Assembly (NCBI RefSeq): GCF_000184685.1
Contig: NC_014830.1
Coordinates: 2,852,001-2,916,000 of the forward strand
Origin: Intrasporangium calvum DSM 43043
GTDB lineage: Bacteria; Actinomycetota; Actinomycetes; Actinomycetales; Dermatophilaceae
Reading direction: 5' to 3'
DNA: 64,000 nt
In this document: one piece after another, positions 31,904-40,133 of the stretch
Position numbering within the stretch: position 1 is the stretch's first letter
Layout: the number at the start of each line of letters is the position of its first letter
Notes under the pieces: generated by a model
Databases searched by the model: none
What the model saw: the letters and a program-made list of their open reading frames with translations, nothing else
Told to the model about the DNA's origin: nothing
Program-made: the position numbers and the translations under genes

Positions 31904-32446
31904 CTACGCCTCCGCGCCCGGCGTCGACCCTGGCCAGTTCTTGTCCGGCTGCGGCACCGGCCGAGCGGGCTGCTCACCACCGCGCGCCTCGAGGTAGTTC
32001 TCCTTCGGCACCATCACCTTGCGCCGGAAGATGCAGACGACCTCGCCGTCCTGGTTGTAGCCGATCGTCTCGACGTAGACGACGCCGCGGTCGTCCTTCG
32101 ACGTGGACTCCCACTTGTCGAGCACCGTCGTCTCGCCGTAGATCGTGTCGCCGTGGAAGGTGGGCGCGACGTGGCGCAGGGACTCGATCTCGAGGTTGGC
32201 GATGGCCTTGCCCGACACGTCCGGCACCGACATCCCGAGCAGGAGCGAGTAGACGTAGTTGCCGACGACGACGTTGCGACCGAACTGCGTCGTCTCCCCC
32301 GCGTAGTTCGCGTCGAGGTGCAGCGGGTGGTGGTTCATCGTCAGGAGGCAGAAGAGGTGGTCGTCGTACTCCGTCACGGTCTTGCCCGGCCAGTGCTGGT
32401 ACACGGCACCGACCTCGAACTCCTCGTAGCTGCGACCGAACTGCAT
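31904..32446 (-). CDS. MaoC-family (R)-specific enoyl-CoA hydratase
   Basis: A 180-aa single hot-dog domain: EEFEVGAVYQHWPGKTVTEYDDHLFCLLTMNHHPLHLDANYA carries the hydratase Asp and His; later GNYVYSLLLGMSVPDVSG. ATG 32446 has AGGAGG seven bases upstream. Probably acts with the acyl-CoA dehydrogenase (36516) and the two CoA-ester lyases (46303, 47291) on a branched dicarboxylyl-CoA intermediate. The exact substrate is not determinable. Confidence 0.88.
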   Translation of the reverse strand: MQFGRSYEEFEVGAVYQHWPGKTVTEYDDHLFCLLTMNHHPLHLDANYAGETTQFGRNVVVGNYVYSLLLGMSVPDVSGKAIANLEIESLRHVAPTFHGDTIYGETTVLDKWESTSKDDRGVVYVETIGYNQDGEVVCIFRRKVMVPKENYLEARGGEQPARPVPQPDKNWPGSTPGAEA

Positions 32447-32501
32447 GTCGTCCTCCTGTAGACCCCACCGCTCCGAAACGAACGCGTCCCAGCCTGCCTG
32501 A

Positions 32502-32514
32502 CCCAGCGGCATAC
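32502..32514 (-). repeat. 13-mer repeat, copy 8
   Basis: Exact copy upstream of the MaoC gene; with GTATGCCGTGGGG at 32525-32537 it forms an inverted pair separated by ten bases, i.e. a hairpin. Confidence 0.9.
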
Positions 32515-32558
32515 AGACATGGCCGTATGCCGTGGGGTTCCTCACGCTGTCAGGTGCC

Positions 32559-34124
32559 TCACGGCGGGGGCGGGGTCTCCGGGTCGATCCGCGGCAGCTC
32601 GCCGGTGTCGGACAGGAGCGGGACGAGGACCGCCGCGGACGCGGACGGGTCGGACGGCAGCCTGGCGCCGGCGGCCTGCCCGAGCCGCACGCCGAGCCGG
32701 CGGGCGAGCACGAGCCCGGCGAAGTACGTCCCGAGCGAGACCCCCGCCGCGAGGCCGAGCCCCAGCCCGAACGCCTCGGCGAGGATCGGCAGCCCCGCCG
32801 AGAAGCCCAGCCCGTCCGGTTGCGTGACGAGCAGGGAGATCCCCTCGTACGCCTTCCGCCCGGGCAGCAACGGCACGATCGCGGCCGTCGTCACCGCGAG
32901 CGCCGAGGCACGGACCCGTCGGGCGAGGAGCCTGGCCGCCAGACCGATGACGAGCGCCGCGAGCGCCGAGGCGGTGACCGCGCCGATCTCGGCGCGTTCG
33001 CCGAAGGCGAGGATCCCCCACCCGAGCGCTCCGGCGGCGCCGGCCATGAGGACGGCCCTCCCGGTGGAGTAGGACATGACGGCGAAGGCCACCGAGATCA
33101 CGGTCGCGCAGACGAACTGGACGAGGAGGTTTTCGTCGAGCAGCGTGCGCGAGCTGATCGCGATGGGGTAGCCGAGGCGATGGCCGGCAGCGAGGACCAC
33201 GGAGATGCCGACCGCGATGCCGAGGGACAGGACGACCACCTCGAACGCCCGCGCGCCGGCCGTGACGTAGTAGCCCTCGAGCGCGTCCTCGCCCGCACCG
33301 ACGATGGACAGCCCGGCCAGGAGGAGGACGATGCCCGCCGCGACGACGAGGGACGCGGAGACCTCGCCGAAGAAGCTCACCCCTGCGGCCTGCCCGGCGA
33401 CGACGAGGGTCGCCACGGCGGTGGGGATGGCAGCGCCGACGGCCTGCGCGAAGAACGACGAGATCCCGACCTTGCCGAGCCACTCGTTGACCCGGGTGAC
33501 GAGCGCGGCGGTGAGGAAGCTGAGCAGGATGATGAACCACCCGCCCCCGAGCAGTCCGGCCGCCCCCGCGGCGAGGGTGGCGCCGGCGATGGTGACGACC
33601 CAGCGTCGGTAGGGGTGCGGCGCCGTGATGACGGCGTCGAATCGCACCCGGGCCTCGGCCACGTCGAGGGGCTCTTGGCTGAGCGCGACGATGAGCGCCC
33701 GCAGCCGTTCGAGGCGCGTGTAGTCCTGCACGCGGTAGCGGACGATCCGCATCACCGTGATCGGGTCGGCGTCGGCACCGCGGTGGTAGGAGACGGTGAC
33801 GGAGGTGTAGGTGACGTCGACGTGGACGCTCGCGAGGCCGTAGGCGCGGGTCAGCAGGAGCACCGTCGCCGTGACGTCGGCAGCGGCCGCTCCCGTGGCG
33901 AGCATGGCCACCCCGGCCCGCATGGCGAGGTCGATGACGGCCCGGGCCGTGTGCCGGTCGACGTCGTCGGGGGCGTTCCAGAGCGGGATCTCGTCCGTCG
34001 GGGGGCCGCTCGGGCGCATGGCCCGCCGGGTGCTCTCCCGGAGGGCCGGCAGCGAGGGCAGGGACGGCAGCGGGTCGGGGGGCGGGGTGTCGCTCGGTCG
34101 CCGGGGTCCGTCGCTGCGAGGCAC
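32559..34124 (-). CDS. thrE: ThrE-type threonine/serine exporter
   Basis: A ~521-aa membrane protein. The N-terminal DUF1212 domain (DLAMRAGVAMLATGAAAADVTATVLLLTRAYGL...VDVTYTSVTVSYHRG) is followed by about ten hydrophobic helices, including the C-terminal ThrE_2-like set. It exports threonine and serine by proton-motive force in corynebacteria. GTG 34124 is the best guess; no good ribosome binding site is seen and the first ~40 residues are Pro/Ser-rich. Confidence 0.85.
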   Translation of the reverse strand: MPRSDGPRRPSDTPPPDPLPSLPSLPALRESTRRAMRPSGPPTDEIPLWNAPDDVDRHTARAVIDLAMRAGVAMLATGAAAADVTATVLLLTRAYGLASVHVDVTYTSVTVSYHRGADADPITVMRIVRYRVQDYTRLERLRALIVALSQEPLDVAEARVRFDAVITAPHPYRRWVVTIAGATLAAGAAGLLGGGWFIILLSFLTAALVTRVNEWLGKVGISSFFAQAVGAAIPTAVATLVVAGQAAGVSFFGEVSASLVVAAGIVLLLAGLSIVGAGEDALEGYYVTAGARAFEVVVLSLGIAVGISVVLAAGHRLGYPIAISSRTLLDENLLVQFVCATVISVAFAVMSYSTGRAVLMAGAAGALGWGILAFGERAEIGAVTASALAALVIGLAARLLARRVRASALAVTTAAIVPLLPGRKAYEGISLLVTQPDGLGFSAGLPILAEAFGLGLGLAAGVSLGTYFAGLVLARRLGVRLGQAAGARLPSDPSASAAVLVPLLSDTGELPRIDPETPPPP

Positions 34125-34231
34125 AGGACGACCGTATGCCTGGGGACGCCGGGCCGCCACTTCTACCCGGGGCGTGCGGTCGGCCAGGAAGGGGTTGCGA
34201 CGCACGGCCTCGGGCGTGGAAGCATGGCGGG

Positions 34232-35785
34232 GTGAACAGCGAAGAGCAGAAGAAGAGCGAGAACCGGGCGCGGCCCACGACCGACGAGTTCCGCGCGTTC
34301 GTCGCGTCCGGCTGGGCGCCGCGGCGCGGTGGGCTCCCCGAGCAGGCGAGCGTCGTGCCGTATGCCGCTGAGCGCCGTGCCGCTGTCAGCGCCGCCTTCC
34401 CGGGTGAGCGGGTCGTCGTCCCTGCGGGCGGGCTCAAGGTCCGCAGCAACGACACGGACTACGTCTTCCGGCCGCACAGCGCCTTCGCGCACCTGACGGG
34501 TCTCGGCAGCGACCGCGAGCCGGACGCCGTCCTCGTCCTCGAGCCGACCAGTGACGCCGGCGGCGAGGGGGACACCCCCGGTCACGAGGCGGTGCTCTAC
34601 TTCCGCCCGCTCTCCGGCCGCGACACGGACGAGTTCTTCGGTGACTCCCGGTACGGCGAGTTCTGGGTGGGGGCCCGGCCGACCATCGCCGACGTCGAGG
34701 CCGAGCTCGGGATCACCGGGCGGCACATCGACGAGTTCGCCGATGCAGTCGGCAAGGACGCCGGCGAGGTGCAGGTCCGCGTGGTCCGCGAGGCCGACGC
34801 ATCGATCGCCGCGATCGTCGAAAAGGCCCGCGCCGTCGCGACGGAGGGGGCGGACGAGGCCGAGGCGGAGCAGCGGGTGGAGGTGCAGCACCAGGCCGAC
34901 GACGAGCTCTCCGCCTTCCTGTCCCACCTGCGGATGGTCAAGGACGAGTGGGAGGTCGAGGAGATGCGCTCGGCGGTCGCCGGGACGCACCGCGGGTTCG
35001 ACGCGGTCATCGCCGACCTTCCCGAGGCGGTGCGCCGGGGCCGCGGCGAGCGGTGGGTCGAGGGCGTCTTCGGCCTCCACGCCCGCCACCACGGCAACGG
35101 CATCGGGTACGACTCGATCTGCGCGAGCGGCGACCACGCCAACACGTTGCACTGGATCAAGAACACCGGCGACATCCGGGAGGGCGACCTGCTCCTCCTC
35201 GACGCCGGCGTCGAGGTCGACTCGCTGTTCACGGCCGACATCACGCGCACCCTTCCCGTCAGCGGCACCTTCACGGAGGCGCAGCGCCGGATCTACGACG
35301 CGGTCTACGCCGCGCAGGAGGCCGGCATCGCGGCGTGCAAGCCGGGCAACCGGTTCAGCGACGTCCACGCCGCCGCGATCCGAGTCATCGCCGAGCACCT
35401 CCACGAGTGGGGGCTGCTGCCCGAGGGCATCGATGTCGAGGCCACGCTGGACAAGGAGCACGGGCAGTACCACCGGCGCTGGATGGTCCACGGCACGAGC
35501 CACCACCTGGGCATCGACGTCCACGACTGCGCCCTCGCGACGCGGGAGCAGTACACGGAGGGCGAGCTCAAGCCGGGGATGATCCTCACGGTCGAGCCGG
35601 GTCTGTACTTCAAGGCTGACGACCTGCTGGCGCCGCCGGAGTTCCGGGGCAACGGCGTCCGGATCGAGGACGACATCCTGATCACCGAGAACGGCTGCGA
35701 GAACCTCTCGGCGGCCATGCCGCGCACTGCCGACGACGTCGAGGCGTGGATCGCCCGGATCTGGTCGGAGCCCTCCCCGTCCTGA
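34232..35785 (+). CDS. pepP: Xaa-Pro aminopeptidase (aminopeptidase P)
   Basis: A 517-aa M24B peptidase. The N-terminal creatinase-like domain contains SNDTDYVFRPHSAFAHLTGL. Metal ligands are all visible in the C-terminal pita-bread domain: LLDAGVEVDSLFTADITRTLP (two Asp), HGTSHHLGIDVHD (His), TVEPGLYF (Glu) and RIEDDILITENG (Glu). Removes N-terminal residues ahead of proline. GTG start at 34232. Residues VVPYAAER are encoded through a one-mismatch copy of the 13-mer. Confidence 0.92.
   Translation: MNSEEQKKSENRARPTTDEFRAFVASGWAPRRGGLPEQASVVPYAAERRAAVSAAFPGERVVVPAGGLKVRSNDTDYVFRPHSAFAHLTGLGSDREPDAVLVLEPTSDAGGEGDTPGHEAVLYFRPLSGRDTDEFFGDSRYGEFWVGARPTIADVEAELGITGRHIDEFADAVGKDAGEVQVRVVREADASIAAIVEKARAVATEGADEAEAEQRVEVQHQADDELSAFLSHLRMVKDEWEVEEMRSAVAGTHRGFDAVIADLPEAVRRGRGERWVEGVFGLHARHHGNGIGYDSICASGDHANTLHWIKNTGDIREGDLLLLDAGVEVDSLFTADITRTLPVSGTFTEAQRRIYDAVYAAQEAGIAACKPGNRFSDVHAAAIRVIAEHLHEWGLLPEGIDVEATLDKEHGQYHRRWMVHGTSHHLGIDVHDCALATREQYTEGELKPGMILTVEPGLYFKADDLLAPPEFRGNGVRIEDDILITENGCENLSAAMPRTADDVEAWIARIWSEPSPS
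34360..34372 (+). repeat. 13-mer repeat variant, copy 9
   Basis: GTATGCCGCTGAG, one change from consensus, inside the aminopeptidase P gene, read as part of PYAAE. Confidence 0.75.
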
Positions 35786-35824
35786 CGGCGAATGCCCCCT
35801 CCTCGACGCCGGCGACCCCCTTCT

Positions 35825-35879
35825 CGTCGAGTGTGCACCTCGTGCCAGGACGGGCCCGGCAGGAACTGCACACTCGACG
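35825..35879. repeat. Hairpin element B1
   Basis: Arms CGTCGAGTGTGCA and TGCACACTCGACG, 55 bp overall, with a partly paired GC-rich interior. Between convergent genes. Confidence 0.85.
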
Positions 35880-35911
35880 CGGGGTCGAGGGGTGGTCGGC
35901 CCGAGCGGGAA

Positions 35912-36475
35912 TCAGCCGTCCGTGCGGTCGGACGGGGGCGGCGGGGTGGGTGAGCCGAAGCCGCCCATCCCACTCGGTTGGATGTTGGCCTTGGCGAGGA
36001 TGCCCCGCGCCTGCTCCGCGAACTTGTGCTCCACGAACACCTCGTACTTCGTCGCGACCACCTGGCTCACCGACGAGAAGTCCCGCGTGCCACGGGTGAA
36101 CGCGTAGCCGACGAGCGACCAGATGAGCCCGAACAGCACGCCCCAGAGCGCCGTCGCCACGAGCAGCGCGAACGCGCTCGTCGGCGGGTTGAACAACGAG
36201 AAGATCAGGCCGACGAAGAGCCCGAGCCACAAGCCTGACAGTGCGCCTCCCAGCGCGACGCGTCCCCACGTCAGGCGGGCCGTGACCCGCTCGAGCTGCT
36301 TGAGCTCGGTCCCGACGATGAGACAGTTCTCCACCGGGAAACCGTTGTCGGACAGGACGTCCACGGCCTTCTGGGCCTGGTCGTACTTCTCGAACGTCCC
36401 GAGGGACATGGGGTAGTCGAGGGAGAGTGTCGCGAAGCCGGGGCGAGCCCCCGGACCCTTCGGTTGCAGGCTCAT
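35912..36475 (-). CDS. General-stress-protein-17M-like membrane protein
   Basis: A 187-aa protein. Residues ~20-65 form the YflT/GSP17M-type cytosolic domain (LGTFEKYDQAQKAVDVLSDNGFPVENCLIVGTELKQLERV). Two glycine-rich transmembrane segments follow (VALGGALSGLWLGLFVGLIFSLF; FALLVATALWGVLFGLIWSLVGYAF), then a domain with VATKYEVFVEHKFAEQARGIL. Similar to mycobacterial Rv1234-type proteins. Role in stress is by family only. Confidence 0.75.
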   Translation of the reverse strand: MSLQPKGPGARPGFATLSLDYPMSLGTFEKYDQAQKAVDVLSDNGFPVENCLIVGTELKQLERVTARLTWGRVALGGALSGLWLGLFVGLIFSLFNPPTSAFALLVATALWGVLFGLIWSLVGYAFTRGTRDFSSVSQVVATKYEVFVEHKFAEQARGILAKANIQPSGMGGFGSPTPPPPSDRTDG

Positions 36476-36515
36476 GGCTTCATCCTCGCACTTTCCGGGC
36501 GCGGACCGCGGGACC

Positions 36516-37712
36516 TCAGCCCTTGAGCTTGTAGTCCTCGACGAGGCGGCGGCCGATGATCATCCGCTGGATGTCGGCCGTGCCCTCGCCGATGAGCAGC
36601 ATCGGGGCCTCCCGGTAGAGCCGTTCGATCTCGTACTCCTTGGAGTACCCGTAGCCGCCGTGGATCCGGAAGGAGTCCTCCACGACCTGGGCGCAGTTCT
36701 CGGACGCGAGGTACTTGGCCATGCCGGCCTCGAGGTCGTTGCGCTCGCCGGAGTCCTTCTTGCGGGCGGCCTTGACCATCATCTCGTGGGAGGCCTCGAC
36801 CTTGACGGCCATGTCGGCGAGGCGGAAGAGGACCGCCTGGTGGTCGACGATCTTCTTGCCGAACGCCTCCCGCTGCTGCGCGTAGGCGATCCCCAGCTCG
36901 AACGCCCGCCGGGCGACACCGCAGCCGCGGGCGGCGACGTTGACGCGGCCGACCTCGACGCCGTCCATCATCTGGTAGAACCCCTTGCCGGGCTCGCCCC
37001 CGAGGATCTGCGCGTCGGTCGTGCGGTGCCCGTCGAGGATGAGCTCGGTCGTGTCGACGCCCTTGTAGCCCATCTTCTCGATCTTCCCCGGGACGGTGAT
37101 GCCCTGGGCGGTCTCGCCGAAGCCGCTCTCCTTGTCGATGAGGAAGGTCGTCATGTTCTTGTAGACCGAGTCGGCGCCGGTGTCGGTCTTGACGAGGACG
37201 GCGACGAGGTTGGCCGAGCCGCCGTTGGTGAGCCACATCTTCTGGCCGTTGATGACCCACTCGTCGCCGTCGCGGACGGCCTTGCTCTTGATGGCCGACA
37301 CGTCGGAGCCGCAGCCGGGCTCGCTCATCGAGAAGGCGCCGCGGACCTCGCCGGTCGCCATCCTCGGCAGGTAGCGCTGCTTCTGCTCCTCGGTGCCGTG
37401 CTGGAGGATCATGTAGGCGACGATGAAGTGGGTGTTGACGATGCCGCTCACGGACATCCAGCCGCGGGCGATCTCCTCGACGCACAGGGCGTAGGTCAGC
37501 AACGACTCGCCGAGGCCGCCGTACTCCTCGGGGATCATCAGACCGAAGATCCCCATCTCCTTCATCTGGTCGACGATGGCTTGGGGGTACTCGTCGCGGT
37601 GCTCGAGCTCGGTGGCGACGGGCAGGATCTGCTCCTCGACGAACTGCCGTACGAGCGACAACAGCTCGGTCTGCTCCTCGGTGAGGCCTTCGGTCTGCTG
37701 GAGTCGGGACAC
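36516..37712 (-). CDS. Acyl-CoA dehydrogenase
   Basis: A 398-aa flavoenzyme of normal length. Key parts: FSMSEPGCGSDVSAIKSKA (FAD/substrate loop), WVINGQKMWLTNGGSA, RIHGGYGYSKEYEIERLYREA and the catalytic Glu in LIGEGTADIQRMIIGRRL. Short/medium- or branched-chain specificity likely. Its probable partners (MaoC hydratase, CoA-ester lyases) lie several kb away on the same strand. GTG start. A methylsuccinyl-CoA dehydrogenase (about 550 aa) is unlikely on length. Confidence 0.92.
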   Translation of the reverse strand: MSRLQQTEGLTEEQTELLSLVRQFVEEQILPVATELEHRDEYPQAIVDQMKEMGIFGLMIPEEYGGLGESLLTYALCVEEIARGWMSVSGIVNTHFIVAYMILQHGTEEQKQRYLPRMATGEVRGAFSMSEPGCGSDVSAIKSKAVRDGDEWVINGQKMWLTNGGSANLVAVLVKTDTGADSVYKNMTTFLIDKESGFGETAQGITVPGKIEKMGYKGVDTTELILDGHRTTDAQILGGEPGKGFYQMMDGVEVGRVNVAARGCGVARRAFELGIAYAQQREAFGKKIVDHQAVLFRLADMAVKVEASHEMMVKAARKKDSGERNDLEAGMAKYLASENCAQVVEDSFRIHGGYGYSKEYEIERLYREAPMLLIGEGTADIQRMIIGRRLVEDYKLKG

Positions 37713-37726
37713 GCTGGATCGCCGCC

Positions 37727-37891
37727 TTAGGTCGTGGCTGGGTCAGGGCTTCGACCGAGTATGCCGCTGAGCTCGCTTCCCGGCACACGCCTCCGCGTGT
37801 GTCGTCCCCCACCTGTAACGATCGTCACGACCTCGCGGAGGACGTGCCCGCCCCGCTGGATCCCCAGTCGCACCGGCTCGGGCTCGCTCAT
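37727..37891 (-). CDS. Possible small or truncated ORF (54 aa)
   Basis: ATG 37891 overlaps the DinB-like gene's stop (ATGA), and the first ~24 codons (MSEPEPVRLGIQRGGHVLRE...) have strong GC bias at third positions, like a real gene. After that the bias vanishes and the frame runs through a copy of the 13-mer to a stop. It may be the front of a gene whose rest is gone. No family recognised. Confidence 0.3.
   Translation of the reverse strand: MSEPEPVRLGIQRGGHVLREVVTIVTGGGRHTRRRVPGSELSGILGRSPDPATT
37759..37771 (+). repeat. 13-mer repeat variant, copy 10
   Basis: GTATGCCGCTGAG followed by CTCGCTTCC; the same extension occurs at copies 5 and 15. Confidence 0.8.
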
Positions 37892-38619
37892 GAATCCTGC
37901 GACGAGACGTGACGCGACAGCTTGTCCAGGTCGCGCGTGCAGAACCCGTGGTGGGCAAATTCCTCGGTCAGCACGGTGCCGAGGCACTGCCGCACCGTCC
38001 GGCCCTTGGCGTACGGGGGCCATCTGTCGTCGTCGGGCACCGGCGCGGCCTGTGCGAGCTGGTCAGGCGTGACCTCAGCCAGCCATCTCTCGATCTCGGA
38101 GGACTGCCGGACTCGCACGGCGAGCACCTCGTCGAGGCTCGGCCGGGCGGACGGGTCGAGCCCGTCCTCCGCCCGGTCCATGACGAGAGATGGACCCAGT
38201 CCCAGGGCCGTGAACGGCTCGGTGATCCCGAGCACGCAGCGTCGGAACCAGGAGTCGTGCACGAAGACCAGGTGACGCAGGGTTTCGACCATCGACCACT
38301 CGCCGTCGACGCCGTGATGTTCGCTGTCCTCGGGCATGGACCGCACTCGCTCGGTGGTCCTCGCCCAGTCGTCCCGCAGCTGCCGCCAGGCCTCTCGCAG
38401 ATCGGCCGGCTGATCGGAACGGATCAGCAGCCGTACCGGGTGACGGCGGTCGAGCTCGGCCTCGACGTATGCCATCACCTCGACCCCGTTGACCACGAGA
38501 TGGGTGACCAGTCCGTCGATCTCGGCGTCCTGCATGACCACGCCGACCATCCGCGCCCTGCTCAGGTCGCATTCTCGGAACTCTGCGCCGGTGAGGTCCT
38601 CGTCGTCGAAGCGTCGCAT
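37888..38619 (-). CDS. DinB-family protein with pentapeptide-like N-terminus
   Basis: A 243-aa protein. Residues 1-~40 (FDDEDLTGAEFRECDLSRARMVGVVMQDAEIDG) show the A(D/N)Lxx rhythm of pentapeptide repeats. The rest is a DinB four-helix bundle with metal-site histidines in WSMVETLRHLVFVHDSW and EEFAHHGFCTRDL. DinB proteins are predicted thiol- or metal-dependent transferases. Function unknown. Confidence 0.75.
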   Translation of the reverse strand: MRRFDDEDLTGAEFRECDLSRARMVGVVMQDAEIDGLVTHLVVNGVEVMAYVEAELDRRHPVRLLIRSDQPADLREAWRQLRDDWARTTERVRSMPEDSEHHGVDGEWSMVETLRHLVFVHDSWFRRCVLGITEPFTALGLGPSLVMDRAEDGLDPSARPSLDEVLAVRVRQSSEIERWLAEVTPDQLAQAAPVPDDDRWPPYAKGRTVRQCLGTVLTEEFAHHGFCTRDLDKLSRHVSSQDS

Positions 38620-38696
38620 GCAGACAGGTTAGGTCGGACCGCCCACGCCACGTCCGGATGGAAGTGGGCAGCTCACGGGGGCCGACCGGGACGGCT

Positions 38697-39011
38697 TCAT
38701 CCGAGAAGCGGGAGCTCGAGGTCATAGGCGAGAACCAGAGCACGAGCCAGCTCGACCTCCTGCTCGGCTTTGAGAAACCCGATGGTGCGGCCGAGCAGCT
38801 CCACTGGAACCGTCACGACGTTGTCGAGCGCGACTGCGCACTCATGATCCAGCCCGTTGTCCGGCCCCACCCGAACCTCGCTCGACAATCCTTTGACGGT
38901 CGTCGTGATCGGGGCCACCGTCACCTTCGTCATGGCACCGCGGGCAGCCTCCCGAGTCAGCACGAGCGCCGGCCGTGTCTGGTCCAGGCGAACCAAGCAG
39001 ATCTCGCGCAC
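38697..39011 (-). CDS. MazF/PemK-type toxin
   Basis: A 104-aa protein with the MazF fold pattern: ICLVRLDQTRPALVLTREAA, TKVTVAPITTTVKGLSSEVRVGPDNGLDHECAVALDNVVTVPVELLG, ending in a helix. The Arg and Thr/Ser positions of the RNA cleavage site are present (RPALVL, PITTT). MazF enzymes cut single-stranded mRNA. GTG start, 3 bases after the truncated antitoxin's stop. Length is complete. Confidence 0.85.
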   Translation of the reverse strand: MREICLVRLDQTRPALVLTREAARGAMTKVTVAPITTTVKGLSSEVRVGPDNGLDHECAVALDNVVTVPVELLGRTIGFLKAEQEVELARALVLAYDLELPLLG

Positions 39012-39014
39012 CGA

Positions 39015-39152
39015 TCAGTCCTCGACCACGACGTGGGCGCCGGTCCACCTGACCAGCTCGTCGAGGTCATCACCTGATCCCTGACGCCGAAGGATCTGCG
39101 CGTCCTGGGCGGCAGCCTGCCGCCGCATCTCGCGCTCCAGCGCGGCTGTCAC
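39015..39152 (-). pseudogene. Truncated MazE-like antitoxin (C-terminal part)
   Basis: The frame reads SGRASSRAALVTAALEREMRRQ... to DELVRWTGAHVVVED. This matches the C-terminal part of RHH-type antitoxins paired with MazF. The frame meets a stop only 12 codons before the first possible start (GTG 39152), so the ~30 N-terminal residues forming the DNA-binding strand and first helix are missing. The toxin-binding tail is retained. It could be a 45-aa neutraliser without operator binding, or dead. Confidence 0.6.
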
Positions 39153-39203
39153 GAGGGCAGCCCGACTCGACGCTCTGCCACTCGGTGCTCAGGGTGGGGG
39201 CAG

Positions 39204-40076
39204 TCACCAGAGGCTGCCGAACCCCACCTTCCTGGCCTTGAGGGCGCCTTCCAGCGTGGAGCGTTGCTCGAACCGCTCGGCCTTGAGCCCCGCGTGGACA
39301 GCTTTGAGGTGCTCGGCCCGGGTGGCGTCGGGCCGTGCCGCGAGTGACGTGAGGAACAGGTGGGTGAAGGCCCCGTTGGGCCGCCCCGCGAAGGTCGCGT
39401 CCGATGCGGTCTGGTTCGGGCGACAGGCCGCGAAGAGGACCGGCCGGGCCCCCTTGCCACGTCGGGTCAGCTCGGCGAGGGCCTTGTGGTCGACGGTCCG
39501 GGTCGGCTGGAGCTCGCGGATGGAGCGGGCCCGGTCGAGGCCGCGCGGCGACGGTGGGGGCAGGAAGCGCGGCTTGCGCCCGAGGGTCATGGCGAGCTGG
39601 ATCTCCTCCAGGTCCTTGAGGCCGGTCCCGCTGTGGCACGTGTCGAGGAGGACCTCGACGAGGGCGCCCGCGGGGACCCGCTGGAAGAGCTCGCGGAGCT
39701 CGTCGTCGGAGATGACCGTGTCGCGGTCCCACTGGTCGCCGGCGCGCTTGATGTCGTGGCAGGCGAAGACCTCGTCGAGCCCGTCCGGCTCATCCGTGTC
39801 ATCGGGCTGGTTGGGGACCTGGGTGCCGTGGCTGGAGAAGGAGAAGACCAGGTGGTCTCCCGGTTTCGCCTTGTCGACCATCGCCGTGAGCGCAGTCATG
39901 ACCGCCTGCTTCGTGGCCTCCGAGTCGCGGAGCAGCGTCGTCGTGCGCGAGGTGAAGCCGTACTTCTTCAGGGCGGTCGAGATGTCCTCGGCGTCGTTGA
40001 CGCATCCGGCCAGCCAGCTGCTCACCGGCAGGTTCTCGAACTCGTTGATGCCGACGCAGACGGCGCTTCGTGCCAT
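39204..40076 (-). CDS. Caspase-like (orthocaspase) protease
   Basis: A 290-aa C14 peptidase. The fold starts at once (SAVCVGINEFENLPVSSWLAGCVNDAEDI). The catalytic dyad is His83 in FSFSSHGTQ and Cys147 in VLLDTCHSG; HDIKRAGDQWDRDTVISDDEL and LFAACRPNQTASD are further family blocks. No extra domain, signal peptide or TM, so it is a stand-alone cytosolic p20-type enzyme. It lies 57 bp downstream of the hydrolase-CHAT gene on the same strand, almost surely one operon. Orthocaspases typically cut after Arg/Lys. Confidence 0.9.
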   Translation of the reverse strand: MARSAVCVGINEFENLPVSSWLAGCVNDAEDISTALKKYGFTSRTTTLLRDSEATKQAVMTALTAMVDKAKPGDHLVFSFSSHGTQVPNQPDDTDEPDGLDEVFACHDIKRAGDQWDRDTVISDDELRELFQRVPAGALVEVLLDTCHSGTGLKDLEEIQLAMTLGRKPRFLPPPSPRGLDRARSIRELQPTRTVDHKALAELTRRGKGARPVLFAACRPNQTASDATFAGRPNGAFTHLFLTSLAARPDATRAEHLKAVHAGLKAERFEQRSTLEGALKARKVGFGSLW

Positions 40077-40133
40077 GGCCTGTTCCTCCTCGTGCGTGGT
40101 GGGTCGCGTGGGTCTTCGATCGGACGGGCCGGC

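Noticed and set aside
36516-37712. Methylsuccinyl-CoA dehydrogenase of the ethylmalonyl-CoA pathway
   Set aside because: At 398 aa it has ordinary acyl-CoA dehydrogenase length, without the extra N-terminal part of that enzyme, and no crotonyl-CoA carboxylase/reductase is present.
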